Program-made: the position numbers and the translations under genes | The notes under the pieces: generated by a model | Seen by the model: the letters and a program-made list of their open reading frames with translations, nothing else | The model's database searches: none | What the model was told of the DNA's origin: nothing | Assembly: GCF_008041835.1 (NCBI RefSeq) | Contig: NZ_VRYE01000062.1 | Location: forward strand, 29,369-93,368 | DNA: 64,000 nucleotides | Reading direction: 5' to 3' | Origin: Ectopseudomonas mendocina | GTDB taxonomy: Bacteria; Pseudomonadota; Gammaproteobacteria; Pseudomonadales; Pseudomonadaceae | In this document: in pieces, positions 1 to 8,908 of the stretch | How the letters are laid out: every line of letters begins with the position of its first letter | Numbering within the stretch: position 1 is the first letter of the stretch

Positions 1-33
1 GGTCGGCCAGCCTTGAGCGGCGCGCGGCATCGT

Positions 34-930
34 TCAGGCGCCGGGGCTGAAATGCTTCTGCGCGGTGCCACGGGCGATCAGCCGCGACAGGTAGTCGAGC
101 TTCTGTGGATCGCGGTCGACGAAGCGGAAGGTCAGTTGCAGCCATTCACTGTCGGGCTTGGGTTCGAACGCTGCCACGGCATGCAGGTAGCCATTGAGCC
201 GCGCGGTTTCCGCTGCTTCGCCCTGTTCCAGGTCGAGCACTGCACTCTCCAGCACCTGCGGCAGCTGCTCGGTGCGCTTGACCACCAGCAACGCTTCCTT
301 GAGGCTCAGCGCCTTGATCGCGCAGGCCATGGTGCCGTCTGGCAGACGTAACTGGCCCTGGCCACGGCAGCTGGGCGGGGCTTTAGCAGGTGCAGCGGCG
401 GGTTTGGCGAACGTCGCAGCCGCGACAGGCGCTGCCACAGGCTTGACCACTTCAGCCTTGCCGCCGGTGAGGGCGGCCAGCGAGTCGTTGGCAAAACCAC
501 CGCTGCTGAGCATCTTCGACGGCGCACTGGACATCAGCGCCTGCAGCTTGCCAGCGCGTTGCAGGGCCTTCTTCACCTTGGTCACCAGTTGCTCATTGGA
601 GAAAGGCTTGCCGATGTAGTCGGAAACACCGGCCTGGATCGCCTGCACCACGTTCTCCTTGTCGCCACGGCTGGTGACCATGATGAAGGGCGTGGTTTTC
701 AGGTTGTCCTGCTCGCGGCACCAGGTCAACAGTTCGAGGCCGGACATCTCCGGCATTTCCCAGTCACAGAGGATCAGGTCGACCACCTGACGGCTCAACA
801 TCTGCTGGGCCTTGCGGCCATTGATCGCTTCCTCGATCTGTACGCCGGGGAAATTATCGCGCAGCCCTTTCTTGACCAGATCACGGATAAAGGTTGCGTC
901 ATCCACCACCAGCACACTGACTTTGCTCAT
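34..930 (-). CDS. CheY-type response regulator with extra C-terminal domain
   Basis: Predicted cytoplasmic response regulator of 298 aa. Residues 1-125 form a receiver domain starting MSKVSVLVVDDATFIRD; the phosphoacceptor Asp lies in LILCDWEMPEMSG, and the Thr/Ser and Lys switch residues are in MVTSRG and IGKPF. An Ala/Pro-rich linker (about 140-190) leads to a 110-residue C-terminal domain that looks like a degenerate PilZ or related beta domain; I cannot name it firmly. It lies downstream of phoU on the same strand, as an equivalent gene does in P. aeruginosa, so it may be read with the pst operon. I chose the start at 930 over 945 because the receiver domain begins there. No partner kinase is adjacent. 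Confidence 0.85.
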   Translation of the reverse strand: MSKVSVLVVDDATFIRDLVKKGLRDNFPGVQIEEAINGRKAQQMLSRQVVDLILCDWEMPEMSGLELLTWCREQDNLKTTPFIMVTSRGDKENVVQAIQAGVSDYIGKPFSNEQLVTKVKKALQRAGKLQALMSSAPSKMLSSGGFANDSLAALTGGKAEVVKPVAAPVAAATFAKPAAAPAKAPPSCRGQGQLRLPDGTMACAIKALSLKEALLVVKRTEQLPQVLESAVLDLEQGEAAETARLNGYLHAVAAFEPKPDSEWLQLTFRFVDRDPQKLDYLSRLIARGTAQKHFSPGA

Positions 931-1065
931 CGACCACTCCTGCACGAATAGCGGTAAGCATAGTCATGGCCAGTGGCCTAAGGCCAACGGAAAACGCCGG
1001 ACGTGCAACAAATCGCGCAAGCGAAACGGCCCGGGCAAGCCCGGGCCGTCAGCACGAAGCAGGCG

Positions 1066-1794
1066 TCAGTCCCTGGACTTGCCCTCGACCTCTTCACGCA
1101 TACGAGTCAGGCCGATGTGGCGCACATCGGTGCCACGCACCAGGTAGATCACCAGTTCGGCGATGTTGCGCGCATGATCGCCAATGCGTTCCAGCGAGCG
1201 CAGGGCCCAGATCACGTTGAGCACGCGGGAGATCGAGCGTGGATCTTCCATCATGTAGGTGACCAGCTCGCGCAGTGCGGTCTTGTATTCGCGGTCGACG
1301 GTTTTGTCGTACTGCGCAACCGACAACGCCAGGTCGGCGTCGAAACGGGCGAAGGCGTCCAGCGCCTCCTGCACCATCTTGCGTACCTGATCGCCGATGT
1401 GACGAACCTCGACGTAGCCCTTGGGCGACTCACCCTCTTCCGTAAGGAGGATGGCGCGCTTGGCGATCTTGGTCGACTCGTCGCCGATACGCTCGAGGTC
1501 GATCACCGACTTGGAGATGCTGATGATCAGGCGCAGGTCGGAGGCCGCCGGCTGGCGACGGGCGAGAATGCGCACGCATTCCTCGTCGATGTTGCGCTCC
1601 ATCTGGTTGATCTGGTCATCGATCTCACGCACCTGCTGGGCCAGGCCGGAGTCGGCCTCGATCAGCGCGGTAACGGCGTCGTTGACCTGCTTTTCCACCA
1701 GGCCGCCCATGGCCAGCAGGTGGCTGCGCACTTCCTCCAGTTCGGCGTTGAACTGCTGGGAGATGTGCTGGGTAAGGTTGTCTTTGTTCATCAT
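1066..1794 (-). CDS. phoU: Phosphate signalling protein PhoU
   Basis: PhoU is the cytoplasmic link between the PstSCAB transporter and the PhoR kinase; it shuts off the Pho response when phosphate is plentiful. The 242-aa protein is all-helical with two PhoU repeats, each carrying an acidic metal-cluster motif (ERIGDESTKIAKR and ERIGDHARNIAEL). Length fits the family. The reading frame is open further upstream, but that part runs through an intergenic palindrome; the start at 1794 has a GGAG-like ribosome site and begins MMNKDNLTQ. It is the last Pho gene of the pstC-pstA-pstB-phoU series. Confidence 0.96.
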   Translation of the reverse strand: MMNKDNLTQHISQQFNAELEEVRSHLLAMGGLVEKQVNDAVTALIEADSGLAQQVREIDDQINQMERNIDEECVRILARRQPAASDLRLIISISKSVIDLERIGDESTKIAKRAILLTEEGESPKGYVEVRHIGDQVRKMVQEALDAFARFDADLALSVAQYDKTVDREYKTALRELVTYMMEDPRSISRVLNVIWALRSLERIGDHARNIAELVIYLVRGTDVRHIGLTRMREEVEGKSRD

Positions 1795-1816
1795 GTTTCG
1801 CTCCGCGAAAGTCCGG

Positions 1817-1875
1817 GTAGGGTGCGCCGTGCGCACCACAGGGCAGCTGCAACCGGTGCGCACAGCGCACCCTAC
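1817..1875. repeat. Palindromic REP-like element between pstB and phoU
   Basis: The two ends, GTAGGGTGCGC (1817-1827) and GCGCACCCTAC (1865-1875), are perfect inverted copies, and the sequence between them is largely symmetrical. It fills the pstB-phoU gap and could form a hairpin in the operon mRNA that affects stability or relative expression. Confidence 0.75.
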
Positions 1876-1884
1876 GGGGCCAAA

Positions 1885-2718
1885 TCAACCATAGCGACCA
1901 GTGATGTAGTCTTCCGTCTGCTTCTTATCCGGGTTGGTGAACAGCGTGTCGGTGTCGCCGAACTCGATCAGCTTGCCCATGTACATGAACGCGGTGTAGT
2001 CGGAAACGCGCGCCGCCTGCTGCATGTTGTGGGTGACGATGACGATGGTGTACTTGCTCTTGAGCTCGTAGATCAGCTCTTCGACCTTCAGCGTGGAGAT
2101 CGGGTCGAGGGCCGAGCAGGGTTCGTCGAGCAGCAGCACTTCCGGCTGCACGGCGACGGTACGGGCGATCACCAGACGCTGCTGCTGACCGCCGGACAGG
2201 CCGAGTGCCGAGTCATGCAGGCGGTCCTTGACCTCATCCCACAGTGCCGCGCTCTTCAGCGCCCACTCCACCGCCTCGTCGAGCACGCGCTTGCTGTTGA
2301 TGCCCTGGATGCGCAGGCCGTACACCACGTTCTCGTAGATGCTCTTGGGGAAGGGGTTGGGCTTCTGGAACACCATGCCGACGCGGCGACGCAGCTCGGC
2401 CACGTCCTCGCCCTTGCGGTAGATGTTGCGCCCGTCGATGTTGATCTCGCCTTCCACGCGGCAACCGTCGACCAGGTCGTTCATGCGGTTGAAGGTACGC
2501 AGCAGGGTCGACTTGCCGCAGCCGGACGGGCCGATGAAGGCGGTCACGCGCTGCTTGGGGATATCCATCTTGACGTCGAACAGCGCCTGTTTCTGACCGT
2601 AGTACAGGTTCAGGCCCGGTACGGCGATGGCCGTGGTCTCGTTGGCCAGGCTCAGGCTCTGCTTGTCACGGCCGAGGGCGGCCAGATCGATACCGTGGGT
2701 ATGGGTTTCGTGTTGCAT
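1885..2718 (-). CDS. pstB: Phosphate ABC transporter ATPase PstB
   Basis: ATPase of the high-affinity phosphate importer, on the inner face of the cytoplasmic membrane. 277 aa. Walker A is GPSGCGKST (about residues 63-71), followed by a Q-loop, the ABC signature LSGGQQQRL, Walker B plus catalytic Glu in [13 protein letters not shown], and the switch His in IVTHNMQQA. The roughly 30-residue N-terminal extension before the ABC domain is longer than in E. coli PstB. It lies between pstA and phoU on the same strand, separated from both by palindromic repeats. Confidence 0.97.
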   Translation of the reverse strand: MQHETHTHGIDLAALGRDKQSLSLANETTAIAVPGLNLYYGQKQALFDVKMDIPKQRVTAFIGPSGCGKSTLLRTFNRMNDLVDGCRVEGEINIDGRNIYRKGEDVAELRRRVGMVFQKPNPFPKSIYENVVYGLRIQGINSKRVLDEAVEWALKSAALWDEVKDRLHDSALGLSGGQQQRLVIARTVAVQPEVLLLDEPCSALDPISTLKVEELIYELKSKYTIVIVTHNMQQAARVSDYTAFMYMGKLIEFGDTDTLFTNPDKKQTEDYITGRYG

Positions 2719-2732
2719 GAACTCACTCCGTT

Positions 2733-2784
2733 CGTAGCTACAAGCTGCAAGCTGCGCACCGGCGGTGCGCGACTCGTAGCTGCG
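2733..2784. repeat. Palindromic element between pstA and pstB
   Basis: A partly symmetrical 52-bp sequence. Its core GCGCACC-GGC-GGTGCGC (2754-2770) is a perfect 7-bp hairpin, flanked by GTAGCT-type inverted words. It occupies nearly all of the pstA-pstB gap. Confidence 0.6.
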
Positions 2785-4455
2785 TTAGTGATCCAGCGCC
2801 TTGTACTTCTCGCGCAGGTGGTTACGGATATAGACCGCGGTCAGGTTGAGCAGGGCGATGACGATTACCAGCAGCAGCGCCGTGGCGTACACCAGCGGGC
2901 GCGCGGCCTCGACGTTGGGGCTCTGGAAGCCGACGTCGTAGATGTGGAAGCCCAGGTGCATGATCTTCTGATCGAGGTGCAGGTACGGGTAGTTGCCGTT
3001 GAGCGGCAGGGTCGGCGCCAGCTTCACCACACCCACCAGCATCAGCGGCGCCACCTCGCCGGCGGCGCGCGCCACGGCGAGGATCAGGCCGGTCATCATC
3101 GCCGGGCTGGCCATCGGGATCACTACCTTCCACAGCGTCTCGGCCTTGGTCGCGCCAAGCGCCAGCGAGCCTTCACGCACCGCACGGGGAATCCGCGCCA
3201 GGCCTTCCTCGGTGGCAACGATGACCACCGGCAGGGTCAGGATCGCCAGGGTCAGCGAGGCCCACATCAGACCCGGCGTACCGAAGGTCGGCGCCGGTGC
3301 GGACTCGGGGAAGAACAGCTGGTCGATCGAGCCGCCCAGCACGTAGACGAAGAAGCCCAGGCCGAACACGCCGTAGACGATCGACGGTACGCCGGCGAGA
3401 TTGTTCACCGCAATGCGGATGACCCGGGTCAGAGCGCCCTGGTGCGCGTATTCACGCAGGTAGACCGCCGCAATCACGCCGAACGGGGTGACGATCACCG
3501 CCATCAGCATGACCATCAGCACGGTGCCGAAGATGGCCGGGAAGATCCCACCTTCGGTGTTGGCCTCACGCGGCTCGTCGCTGACGAACTCCCACAGCTT
3601 CATGGCGTAGAAGCCGAGCTTGTCGACGGTGCTCATGGCGTTCGGGCGGAAGGCGCGGACGATCTTGCCCAGGGCGATCTCGGTCTGCCGGCCATCGCTG
3701 GCGCTGAGGGTCACGCTGTCGCGGTTGATCTGCTGGGTCAGCGCCACCATGCGCTCTTCGAGCACCTTGTACTCGGCGTTCAGCGCATCGCGGCGCGCGT
3801 CCATATCGGCCTGCGCGGCGGCGTCCAGCTTGCCCTGCAGCTGCAGCTTGCGACCTTCCAGGCGGATGCGCTCCAGGCCATGGTTGATACGGCCGATGTC
3901 GCGCTTCTCCAGGCGCACCAGCTGGGCATGCAGGTCCTCGACACGATCCAGACGCTCCTGCAGCGCCGGCCAGGCGGCGTCGCCCTCGGCGACGATCTGC
4001 CCGCTTTCCTTGACGTTGACCAGGTTGCCGTAGAAGTTGCCCCACTCGCGGCGCTCCAGCACGGTGATGCCGGCCGGCTTGCGCGGGTTGCTCAGCCATT
4101 CGCCGACCACCCAGGTGAAGTCGGCGCCGAACAGTTCACGGTTGCCCACCTTCATCAGCTCGCGGGTCATGAACTCTCCGCCCTCTGCGGCAACCGGCAG
4201 GCCAGCGGCCGCCAGACGCGCACGCGGCACTTCCTCGACCTGCACCACCTCACCCAGCATCACCCGGGCTTCCTGGCCAGGCACCTGGTAGTCGGCTTCG
4301 AGAATATCTGCCGGCCAGAAGTGGCCGAGGCCGCGAGAGGCAATCACTGCCAGCAGACCGAGGGTCATGATGATGGCGATGGCAACGGCGCCTCCGCTCA
4401 TCCACACGCCCGGGGCGCCGCTCTTGTACCAGGATTTCAGGTTGTTCTGTTTCAC
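2785..4455 (-). CDS. pstA: Phosphate ABC transporter permease PstA (long form)
   Basis: Membrane subunit of the Pst phosphate importer, 556 aa, far longer than E. coli PstA (296 aa). One N-terminal membrane helix (about 20-42) is followed by a roughly 250-residue hydrophilic, coiled-coil-rich stretch predicted to be periplasmic (about 50-300). The usual five-helix permease core comes next, with the EAA loop region around EGSLALGATKAETLWKVVIP. The start is GTG at 4455, with AAGG about 9 bases upstream; no in-frame ATG fits better. It follows pstC after a 266-bp gap full of REP hairpins. Confidence 0.93.
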   Translation of the reverse strand: MKQNNLKSWYKSGAPGVWMSGGAVAIAIIMTLGLLAVIASRGLGHFWPADILEADYQVPGQEARVMLGEVVQVEEVPRARLAAAGLPVAAEGGEFMTRELMKVGNRELFGADFTWVVGEWLSNPRKPAGITVLERREWGNFYGNLVNVKESGQIVAEGDAAWPALQERLDRVEDLHAQLVRLEKRDIGRINHGLERIRLEGRKLQLQGKLDAAAQADMDARRDALNAEYKVLEERMVALTQQINRDSVTLSASDGRQTEIALGKIVRAFRPNAMSTVDKLGFYAMKLWEFVSDEPREANTEGGIFPAIFGTVLMVMLMAVIVTPFGVIAAVYLREYAHQGALTRVIRIAVNNLAGVPSIVYGVFGLGFFVYVLGGSIDQLFFPESAPAPTFGTPGLMWASLTLAILTLPVVIVATEEGLARIPRAVREGSLALGATKAETLWKVVIPMASPAMMTGLILAVARAAGEVAPLMLVGVVKLAPTLPLNGNYPYLHLDQKIMHLGFHIYDVGFQSPNVEAARPLVYATALLLVIVIALLNLTAVYIRNHLREKYKALDH

Positions 4456-4488
4456 GGCATCACACCTTGAATGAAATCATTCTTTACC

Positions 4489-4707
4489 TCCCCTTTCCCG
4501 CTTGCGGGAGAGGGGCCGGGGGAGAGGGCTCGTGATTTCACACAACCCTCTCCCGCCCTTCGGGCACCCTCTCCCTTAAAGGGCGAGGAGTATCTTGCTC
4601 CCCTCTCCCGCTTGCGGGAGAGGGGCTGGGGGAGAGGGCTTAGGCACGCGCCTGCACCACCCTCTCCCGCCCCTTCGGGGCACCCTCTCCCATGAATGGG
4701 AGAGGGT
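4489..4707. repeat. REP cluster between pstC and pstA
   Basis: Several hairpin-forming units of the CTCTCCCGCTTGCGGGAGAG kind follow one another (around 4490-4530, 4548-4580, 4600-4640 and 4660-4707), giving about 220 bp of tandem or inverted palindromes inside the operon. A related short palindrome lies at 57621-57648. Such clusters often set 3' end stability of the upstream part of an mRNA; that role here is inference. Confidence 0.85.
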
Positions 4708-4736
4708 CATCAGTTGGCCTGCTGCACAGGCATGTT

Positions 4737-7022
4737 TTACAGACTCGAATATCGGGTACGCAGACGCTGACGGATCAGTTCGGCCAGGGTGTTCATCACG
4801 AAAGTGAACAGCAGCAGCACCAACGCGGCGAGGAACAGCACGCGGTAATGAGTGCCGCCGACTTCCGACTCGGGCATTTCCACGGCGACGTTGGCCGCCA
4901 GGGTGCGCATGCCTTCGAAGATGTTGATGTCCATGATCGGCGTGTTGCCGGTGGCCATCAGCACGATCATGGTCTCGCCGACCGCACGGCCCATGCCGAT
5001 CATCAGCGCCGAGAAAATGCCCGGGCTGGCGGTGAGGATCACCACGCGGGTCAAGGTCTGCCAGGGCGTGGCGCCGAGCGCCAGGGAGCCGAAGGTCAGG
5101 CTCTTGGGCACGCTGAACACGGCGTCTTCGGCGATCGAGTAGATGTTCGGAATTACCGCGAAGCCCATGGCCAGGCCGACTACCAGAGCATTGCGCTGGT
5201 CGAAGGGAATGCCCAGGTCATTGGACAGCCACAGGCGCATGTTGCCATCGAACAGCCAGTTCTCCAGATGGCCGCTCATGCTGAAGGAAATCCAGCCCAC
5301 GACGATGACCACCGGGATCAGCAGCGCCGCTTCCCAACCTTCGGGCACGCGATGACGCACGGACTCAGGCAACTTGGTCCAGAGGAAACCGAACAACAGG
5401 ATGCCCACCGGTGTCAGCAACAGCAGACTGAAGATACCGGGTAAGTGGTTCTCCAAGAACGGCGCGAGGAACAGACCGGCGAAGAAACCGAGGATCACCG
5501 TCGGCAGCGCCTCCATCAGTTCGATCACCGGCTTGACCTTGGTACGCATGCGCGGCGCCATGAAGTAGGCGGTGTAGATCGCCGCGGCAACGGCCAGCGG
5601 AGCGGCCAGGAGCATGGCGTAGAAAGCAGCCTTGAGGGTACCGAAAGCTAGCGGCGAGAGGCTCAGCTTGGCTTCGAAGTCGGTGTTGGCAGAGGTCGAT
5701 TGCCAGACGTAGTCAGGCTCCGGGTAGCTTTCGTACCAGACCTTGCCCCACAGCGAGCTCCAGGAAATTTCCGGGTGCGGGTTGTCTACCACGAAACGCT
5801 GCAGCTTGCCGTCCGACTCCACCAGCACACGCGTGGCGCGTGGCGACAGAGCAGCGATGGCGCTGCCTTCGGCGACCTGCTGCTTGAGCAGAGTACGGTG
5901 CGCGGTGCTGTGGAAGACGCCCAGACGGCCATCGGCATCCAGCGCCATGAAGCCCTTGCGACGCTCCTCGGGCAGAATCTGGGTGATCGCGCTGTCGCCC
6001 AGCTGGAAGCTGCGGATCGACTGGAAGGTGGACTTGCCATCCTTGTCGCGGACCATGAACCACTGCTGGATGCCGCCCTTGGCGTCACCGATCATGATCG
6101 AGATGCCGCCGAGCAGGCTGGTGGCGCTGGTCACACTGTTGGAAGCATCCTTGAGTAGTTCGTAGCGGCCATTGAGGCTGCGTTTGCGCAGGTCGAAGAC
6201 ATCGGCGCTGGAATCGCCGTTGAACACGTACAGCCACATCTGCCGCGGGTCGAGAATCAGCTGGCTGATCGGTTCGCCGATCTGCGGCAGGTTGATGCGC
6301 TCTTCGCTGACGTTCACTTCACCGGTGAACAGGTTTTCTTCACGGCCGAGGCTGATCAGGTGCAGTTCGTTGCCGGTGGAACCTGCCAGCATCAGCGTGC
6401 CGCCGTTGAGGTTGACGGCAATATGCTCGAGCGGACGACCCTGCGGGTCGATCTCGATTGGCGCCTCGCCGTAGGGATAGTCGATCTGTGGCGCGATAGT
6501 ACGCACGTTGTCCGGGTAGGTGATTTTGTAATTGTGCTGGATCACCAGCGCCTGGCCGTTGGACAGACCGAGCACAACGCGGCGGCTACCGGGCTGATCC
6601 TGGCCGACGGAAGCGACGCTGACGCCAGCCGGCAGCGGCAGCTGCGTGCGCTGCAGCGCTTCGCCGCTCTTGAGTTGGAAAAACTGCGCGCCGCCGGCAT
6701 TGTCCAGGCGCATGGCCACCTGATTCTGCTCTTCGACCGCCAGCAGCAGCGGCGTGTGCGCCTCGGCCAGCCAGGCCGGTTGTTGCACCTTGCGCGCCTG
6801 CAGCTCGGCCCCTTGGAACATGGGCAGCACGACGTGGGCAAGGTAGAAGAAGATCAGGGTGATGGCACCGAGCACCGCCAACCCGCCAATGGAGACGTAC
6901 CAACGCGCCATGCGGTCCTTGAGGGCACGCAGGCGGCGCTTGCGTTGCAGGGCGGGGGTGTTGAAATCGATCCCCAGGGGATTCTGTGAGCGATTCACGG
7001 ATTCGTTTGCCAAGTCATTCAT
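4737..7022 (-). CDS. pstC: Phosphate ABC transporter permease PstC (long form)
   Basis: Second membrane subunit of the Pst importer, 761 aa against 319 aa in E. coli. A membrane helix (about 43-68) precedes a roughly 380-residue domain predicted to lie in the periplasm. That domain contains recurring beta-rich, beta-propeller-like segments such as MWLYVFNGDSSADVFDLRKR. The permease core with its helices follows from about residue 460, including the EAA-type loop LALGATPWQTLTRVV. The start ATG at 7022 is about 55 bp downstream of its own Pho-box promoter. pstC heads pstC-pstA-pstB-phoU and follows pstS. Confidence 0.94.
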   Translation of the reverse strand: MNDLANESVNRSQNPLGIDFNTPALQRKRRLRALKDRMARWYVSIGGLAVLGAITLIFFYLAHVVLPMFQGAELQARKVQQPAWLAEAHTPLLLAVEEQNQVAMRLDNAGGAQFFQLKSGEALQRTQLPLPAGVSVASVGQDQPGSRRVVLGLSNGQALVIQHNYKITYPDNVRTIAPQIDYPYGEAPIEIDPQGRPLEHIAVNLNGGTLMLAGSTGNELHLISLGREENLFTGEVNVSEERINLPQIGEPISQLILDPRQMWLYVFNGDSSADVFDLRKRSLNGRYELLKDASNSVTSATSLLGGISIMIGDAKGGIQQWFMVRDKDGKSTFQSIRSFQLGDSAITQILPEERRKGFMALDADGRLGVFHSTAHRTLLKQQVAEGSAIAALSPRATRVLVESDGKLQRFVVDNPHPEISWSSLWGKVWYESYPEPDYVWQSTSANTDFEAKLSLSPLAFGTLKAAFYAMLLAAPLAVAAAIYTAYFMAPRMRTKVKPVIELMEALPTVILGFFAGLFLAPFLENHLPGIFSLLLLTPVGILLFGFLWTKLPESVRHRVPEGWEAALLIPVVIVVGWISFSMSGHLENWLFDGNMRLWLSNDLGIPFDQRNALVVGLAMGFAVIPNIYSIAEDAVFSVPKSLTFGSLALGATPWQTLTRVVILTASPGIFSALMIGMGRAVGETMIVLMATGNTPIMDINIFEGMRTLAANVAVEMPESEVGGTHYRVLFLAALVLLLFTFVMNTLAELIRQRLRTRYSSL

Positions 7023-7076
7023 GCGAGAAGTCTCTGCGCGGGCTCAAGGCAGCGCATAGGGCTGTCCAGGCTTGTC

Positions 7077-7121
7077 AATCTAGCGAGCTTGTATGACAGA
7101 AAGGTTACAGTCGCCTGACAT
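7077..7121 (-). promoter_or_regulatory. Pho box and promoter of pstC
   Basis: On the minus strand two 7-bp PhoB half-sites, CTGTAAC (7110-7104) and CTGTCAT (7099-7093), are separated by 4 bp, the classical 11-bp period. A weaker third half-site (7121-7115) lies upstream. Exactly 10 bp after the box comes TAGATT (7082-7077), a good -10 hexamer. PhoB boxes normally replace the -35 element, so this fits a PhoB-activated promoter for pstCAB-phoU that is independent of pstS. Confidence 0.85.
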
Positions 7122-7127
7122 GACGAA

Positions 7128-7153
7128 GCCCACCACTCTCTGGAGTGGTGGGC
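7128..7153 (-). terminator. Hairpin between pstS and pstC
   Basis: Perfect 11-bp stem (GCCCACCACTC / GAGTGGTGGGC) with a 4-base loop, just after pstS on the minus strand and just before the pstC Pho box. The downstream T-run is short, so it is probably a partial terminator or stabiliser that lets pstS mRNA exceed the permease mRNA. Confidence 0.6.
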
Positions 7154-7205
7154 GCTCTCGACCGTCAGATGCGAATCAGCCGGCCGACATCGTCAGGCGC
7201 TGCAA

Positions 7206-8174
7206 TTACAGGCCCAGTTCCTTCATGGTCTTCTCGACCACTTTCGACGGCAGCGGGATGTAACCGTCCTTGACCACCACTTCCTGACCCTGCTTGGACA
7301 GCACCAGCTTGACGAACTCGGCGTCCAGCGGGCTCAGCGGCTGGTTCGGCGCCTTGTTCAGGTAGACGTAGAAGAAGCGAGCCAGCGGGTACTTGCCGGA
7401 CAGCGCGTTGGTTTCGTTGGCCTCTTCGACCTGACCGCTCTTGTCGACCAGCGGCACAGCGCGAACGCTGGAGGTCTTGTAACCGATACCCGAGTAACCG
7501 ATGGCGTTCAGGGTGCTGGAGATCGACTGCACCACGGAAGCCGAACCCGGCTGCTCGTTGACGTTGGATTTGAAGTCGCCTTTGCACAGGGCTTCTTCCT
7601 TGAAGTAACCGTAAGTGCCGGATACCGAGTTACGGCCGAACAGCTGGATCGGCTTGCTCGCCCACTCGCCGGTCAGGCCAACGTCACCCCAGGTTTTCAG
7701 GTCCTTGTCTTCGCCGCACAGACGTGTGCTGGAGAAGATCGCGTCGACCTGTTGCATGGTCAGCGATTTGATCGGGTTGTCCTTGTGCACGAACACGGCC
7801 AGGGCATCGATGGCCACCGGAACGGCGGTCGGCTTGTAACCGTACTTCTCTTCGAAGGCCTGGATCTCGCTGTCCTTCATCGGACGGCTCATCGGCCCCA
7901 TGTTGGCGGTACCTTCGGTCAGCGCGGGTGGCGCAGTGGAGGAACCGGCAGCCTGGATCTGGATGTTGACGTTGGGGTAGTTCTTCTTGAACTCTTCTGC
8001 CCACAGGGTCATCAGGTTGGCCAGCGAGTCGGAACCGACGCTGGACAGGTTGCCCGATACACCGGAAGTCTTTTCATAGGTCGGCAGAGCCGGGTCGACG
8101 GCGGCTACAGCAGATACGGCGCTTACGCCAGCGGCGGCGAAAGTCAGGGCCGCCATCAAACGCTTCAGTTTCAT
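7206..8174 (-). CDS. pstS: Phosphate-binding periplasmic protein PstS
   Basis: Periplasmic receptor that delivers inorganic phosphate to PstCA. 322 aa with a signal peptide of about 24 residues ending AVSAVAA. The binding-lobe motif [15 protein letters not shown] follows, along with the SST loop in AAGSSTAPP and the segment [16 protein letters not shown]. This is the PstS type common in Pseudomonas, with two cysteines (CGED, CKGD). It is the first gene of the pst locus and has a triple Pho half-site about 65 bp upstream. Confidence 0.96.
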   Translation of the reverse strand: MKLKRLMAALTFAAAGVSAVSAVAAVDPALPTYEKTSGVSGNLSSVGSDSLANLMTLWAEEFKKNYPNVNIQIQAAGSSTAPPALTEGTANMGPMSRPMKDSEIQAFEEKYGYKPTAVPVAIDALAVFVHKDNPIKSLTMQQVDAIFSSTRLCGEDKDLKTWGDVGLTGEWASKPIQLFGRNSVSGTYGYFKEEALCKGDFKSNVNEQPGSASVVQSISSTLNAIGYSGIGYKTSSVRAVPLVDKSGQVEEANETNALSGKYPLARFFYVYLNKAPNQPLSPLDAEFVKLVLSKQGQEVVVKDGYIPLPSKVVEKTMKELGL

Positions 8175-8237
8175 GCCTTGCTCCTAGCAGGATAGTGTTG
8201 GATGGAACGGGCCCAAGTATCTGCAGGCCACGTGACC

Positions 8238-8271
8238 ACTCTATGAAACGAATGTGACAGTTAAATGAACG
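8238..8271 (-). promoter_or_regulatory. Triple Pho half-site promoter of pstS
   Basis: Read on the minus strand: CGTTCAT (8271-8265), TTAA, CTGTCAC (8260-8254), ATTC, GTTTCAT (8249-8243). These are three direct 7-bp PhoB half-sites with an exact 11-bp period. A -10-like TAGAGT (8243-8238) lies 10 bp after the second half-site, the same geometry as at pstC. The site is 64-97 bp upstream of the pstS start. Confidence 0.85.
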
Positions 8272-8439
8272 TCGACGGATTCGAGGGCGGCAGAGAGAAA
8301 GCACTTCGGATGGTCTGGGGAAGTGTGAGTGATACCGGACTGGCAAGTTTGTGTGCGTATGGCGGCGTCCGGCCTTTGCCTTTGCTCTTCAACTGCGATG
8401 GTACAGGCGACGCCCAAATCCCCTTCAGGAGGCCGAGTG

Positions 8440-8660
8440 GAATCGCCGTGGAAGGGGTTGAGCGACATGGATGTCGCGAGAGCTGCGATGGGCCAGGGAT
8501 GGCCCTTCGTCAGTGGGCCGCATCCGGTCGTGCCCCTGGAGCGGTGATGGAGCGAGGGAACTCCGGCGCAGCCGGGGCCGTATGCAGGGGTGTGTTTCTT
8601 TGCTTACTTTCTTTGCACAAACAAAGAAAGTGAGTCGCCCGTAAGGGGCGAAACCCATCA
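8440..8660. repeat. Long Pseudomonas intergenic repeat
   Basis: The gap 8272-8710 has no convincing gene. Its second half carries short palindromes in series: GGGCCAGGGATGGCCC (8491-8506), CTCCGGCGCAGCCGGGG (8561-8577), CTTTCTTTG / CAAAGAAAG (about 8607-8630) and CGCCCGTAAGGGGCG. I recognise this mosaic as a dispersed intergenic repeat of Pseudomonas that often gives spurious short frames. Both boundaries are approximate. I see nothing clear in 8272-8439. Confidence 0.5.
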
Positions 8661-8710
8661 GACCAAGCGGCGCGCTAGTAGATAGTGCCAAGTCATCGAC
8701 AGCTAATACG

Positions 8711-8908
8711 TTATTGCCAGTCCGGTCTGTTAAGACCCAACAAAAAGCCCCCGAGGGTGTGCTCGACCCAGCGCACCACGTTCAGCAGGTAACCGATCAA
8801 CAGCGCAAAGAACAGGGCACCCGCCAGCCCCAGAGCAAGCGGCAGGCCGACGTTACGATTGAGAATGCGGCGAAAGCCCTGTTCGTCCATGGCGGACTCA
8901 TTCGACAT
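8711..8908 (-). pseudogene. N-terminal remnant of a CHASE3-type sensor kinase
   Basis: A 65-aa frame starting around MSNESAMDEQGF (possible starts 8920, 8908, 8890). It contains one membrane helix, LPLALGLAGALFFALLIGYL, then NVVRWVEHT. This matches the first 50-60 residues of the large Pseudomonas hybrid kinases that carry a CHASE3 sensor. The expected continuation is missing: after VEHT the frame runs into a CCTCGGGGGCTTTTT stretch and stops 14 residues later. It is divergent from the receiver gene at 9039, so it is probably the stub of a kinase-regulator pair. It could still encode a small membrane peptide. Confidence 0.6.

Noticed and set aside
1003..4470. Very long open frame on the plus strand across phoU, pstB and pstA (1155 codons), and similar long frames opposite polA (17270-20020) and the DUF294 gene (51525-53531)
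   Set aside because: They are frames opposite well-recognised genes, produced by high GC at third positions; the translations show no family features and run through repeats.
8265..8633. 122-codon plus-strand frame upstream of pstS
   Set aside because: It runs through the Pho box and the dispersed hairpin repeat, and has no domain features.
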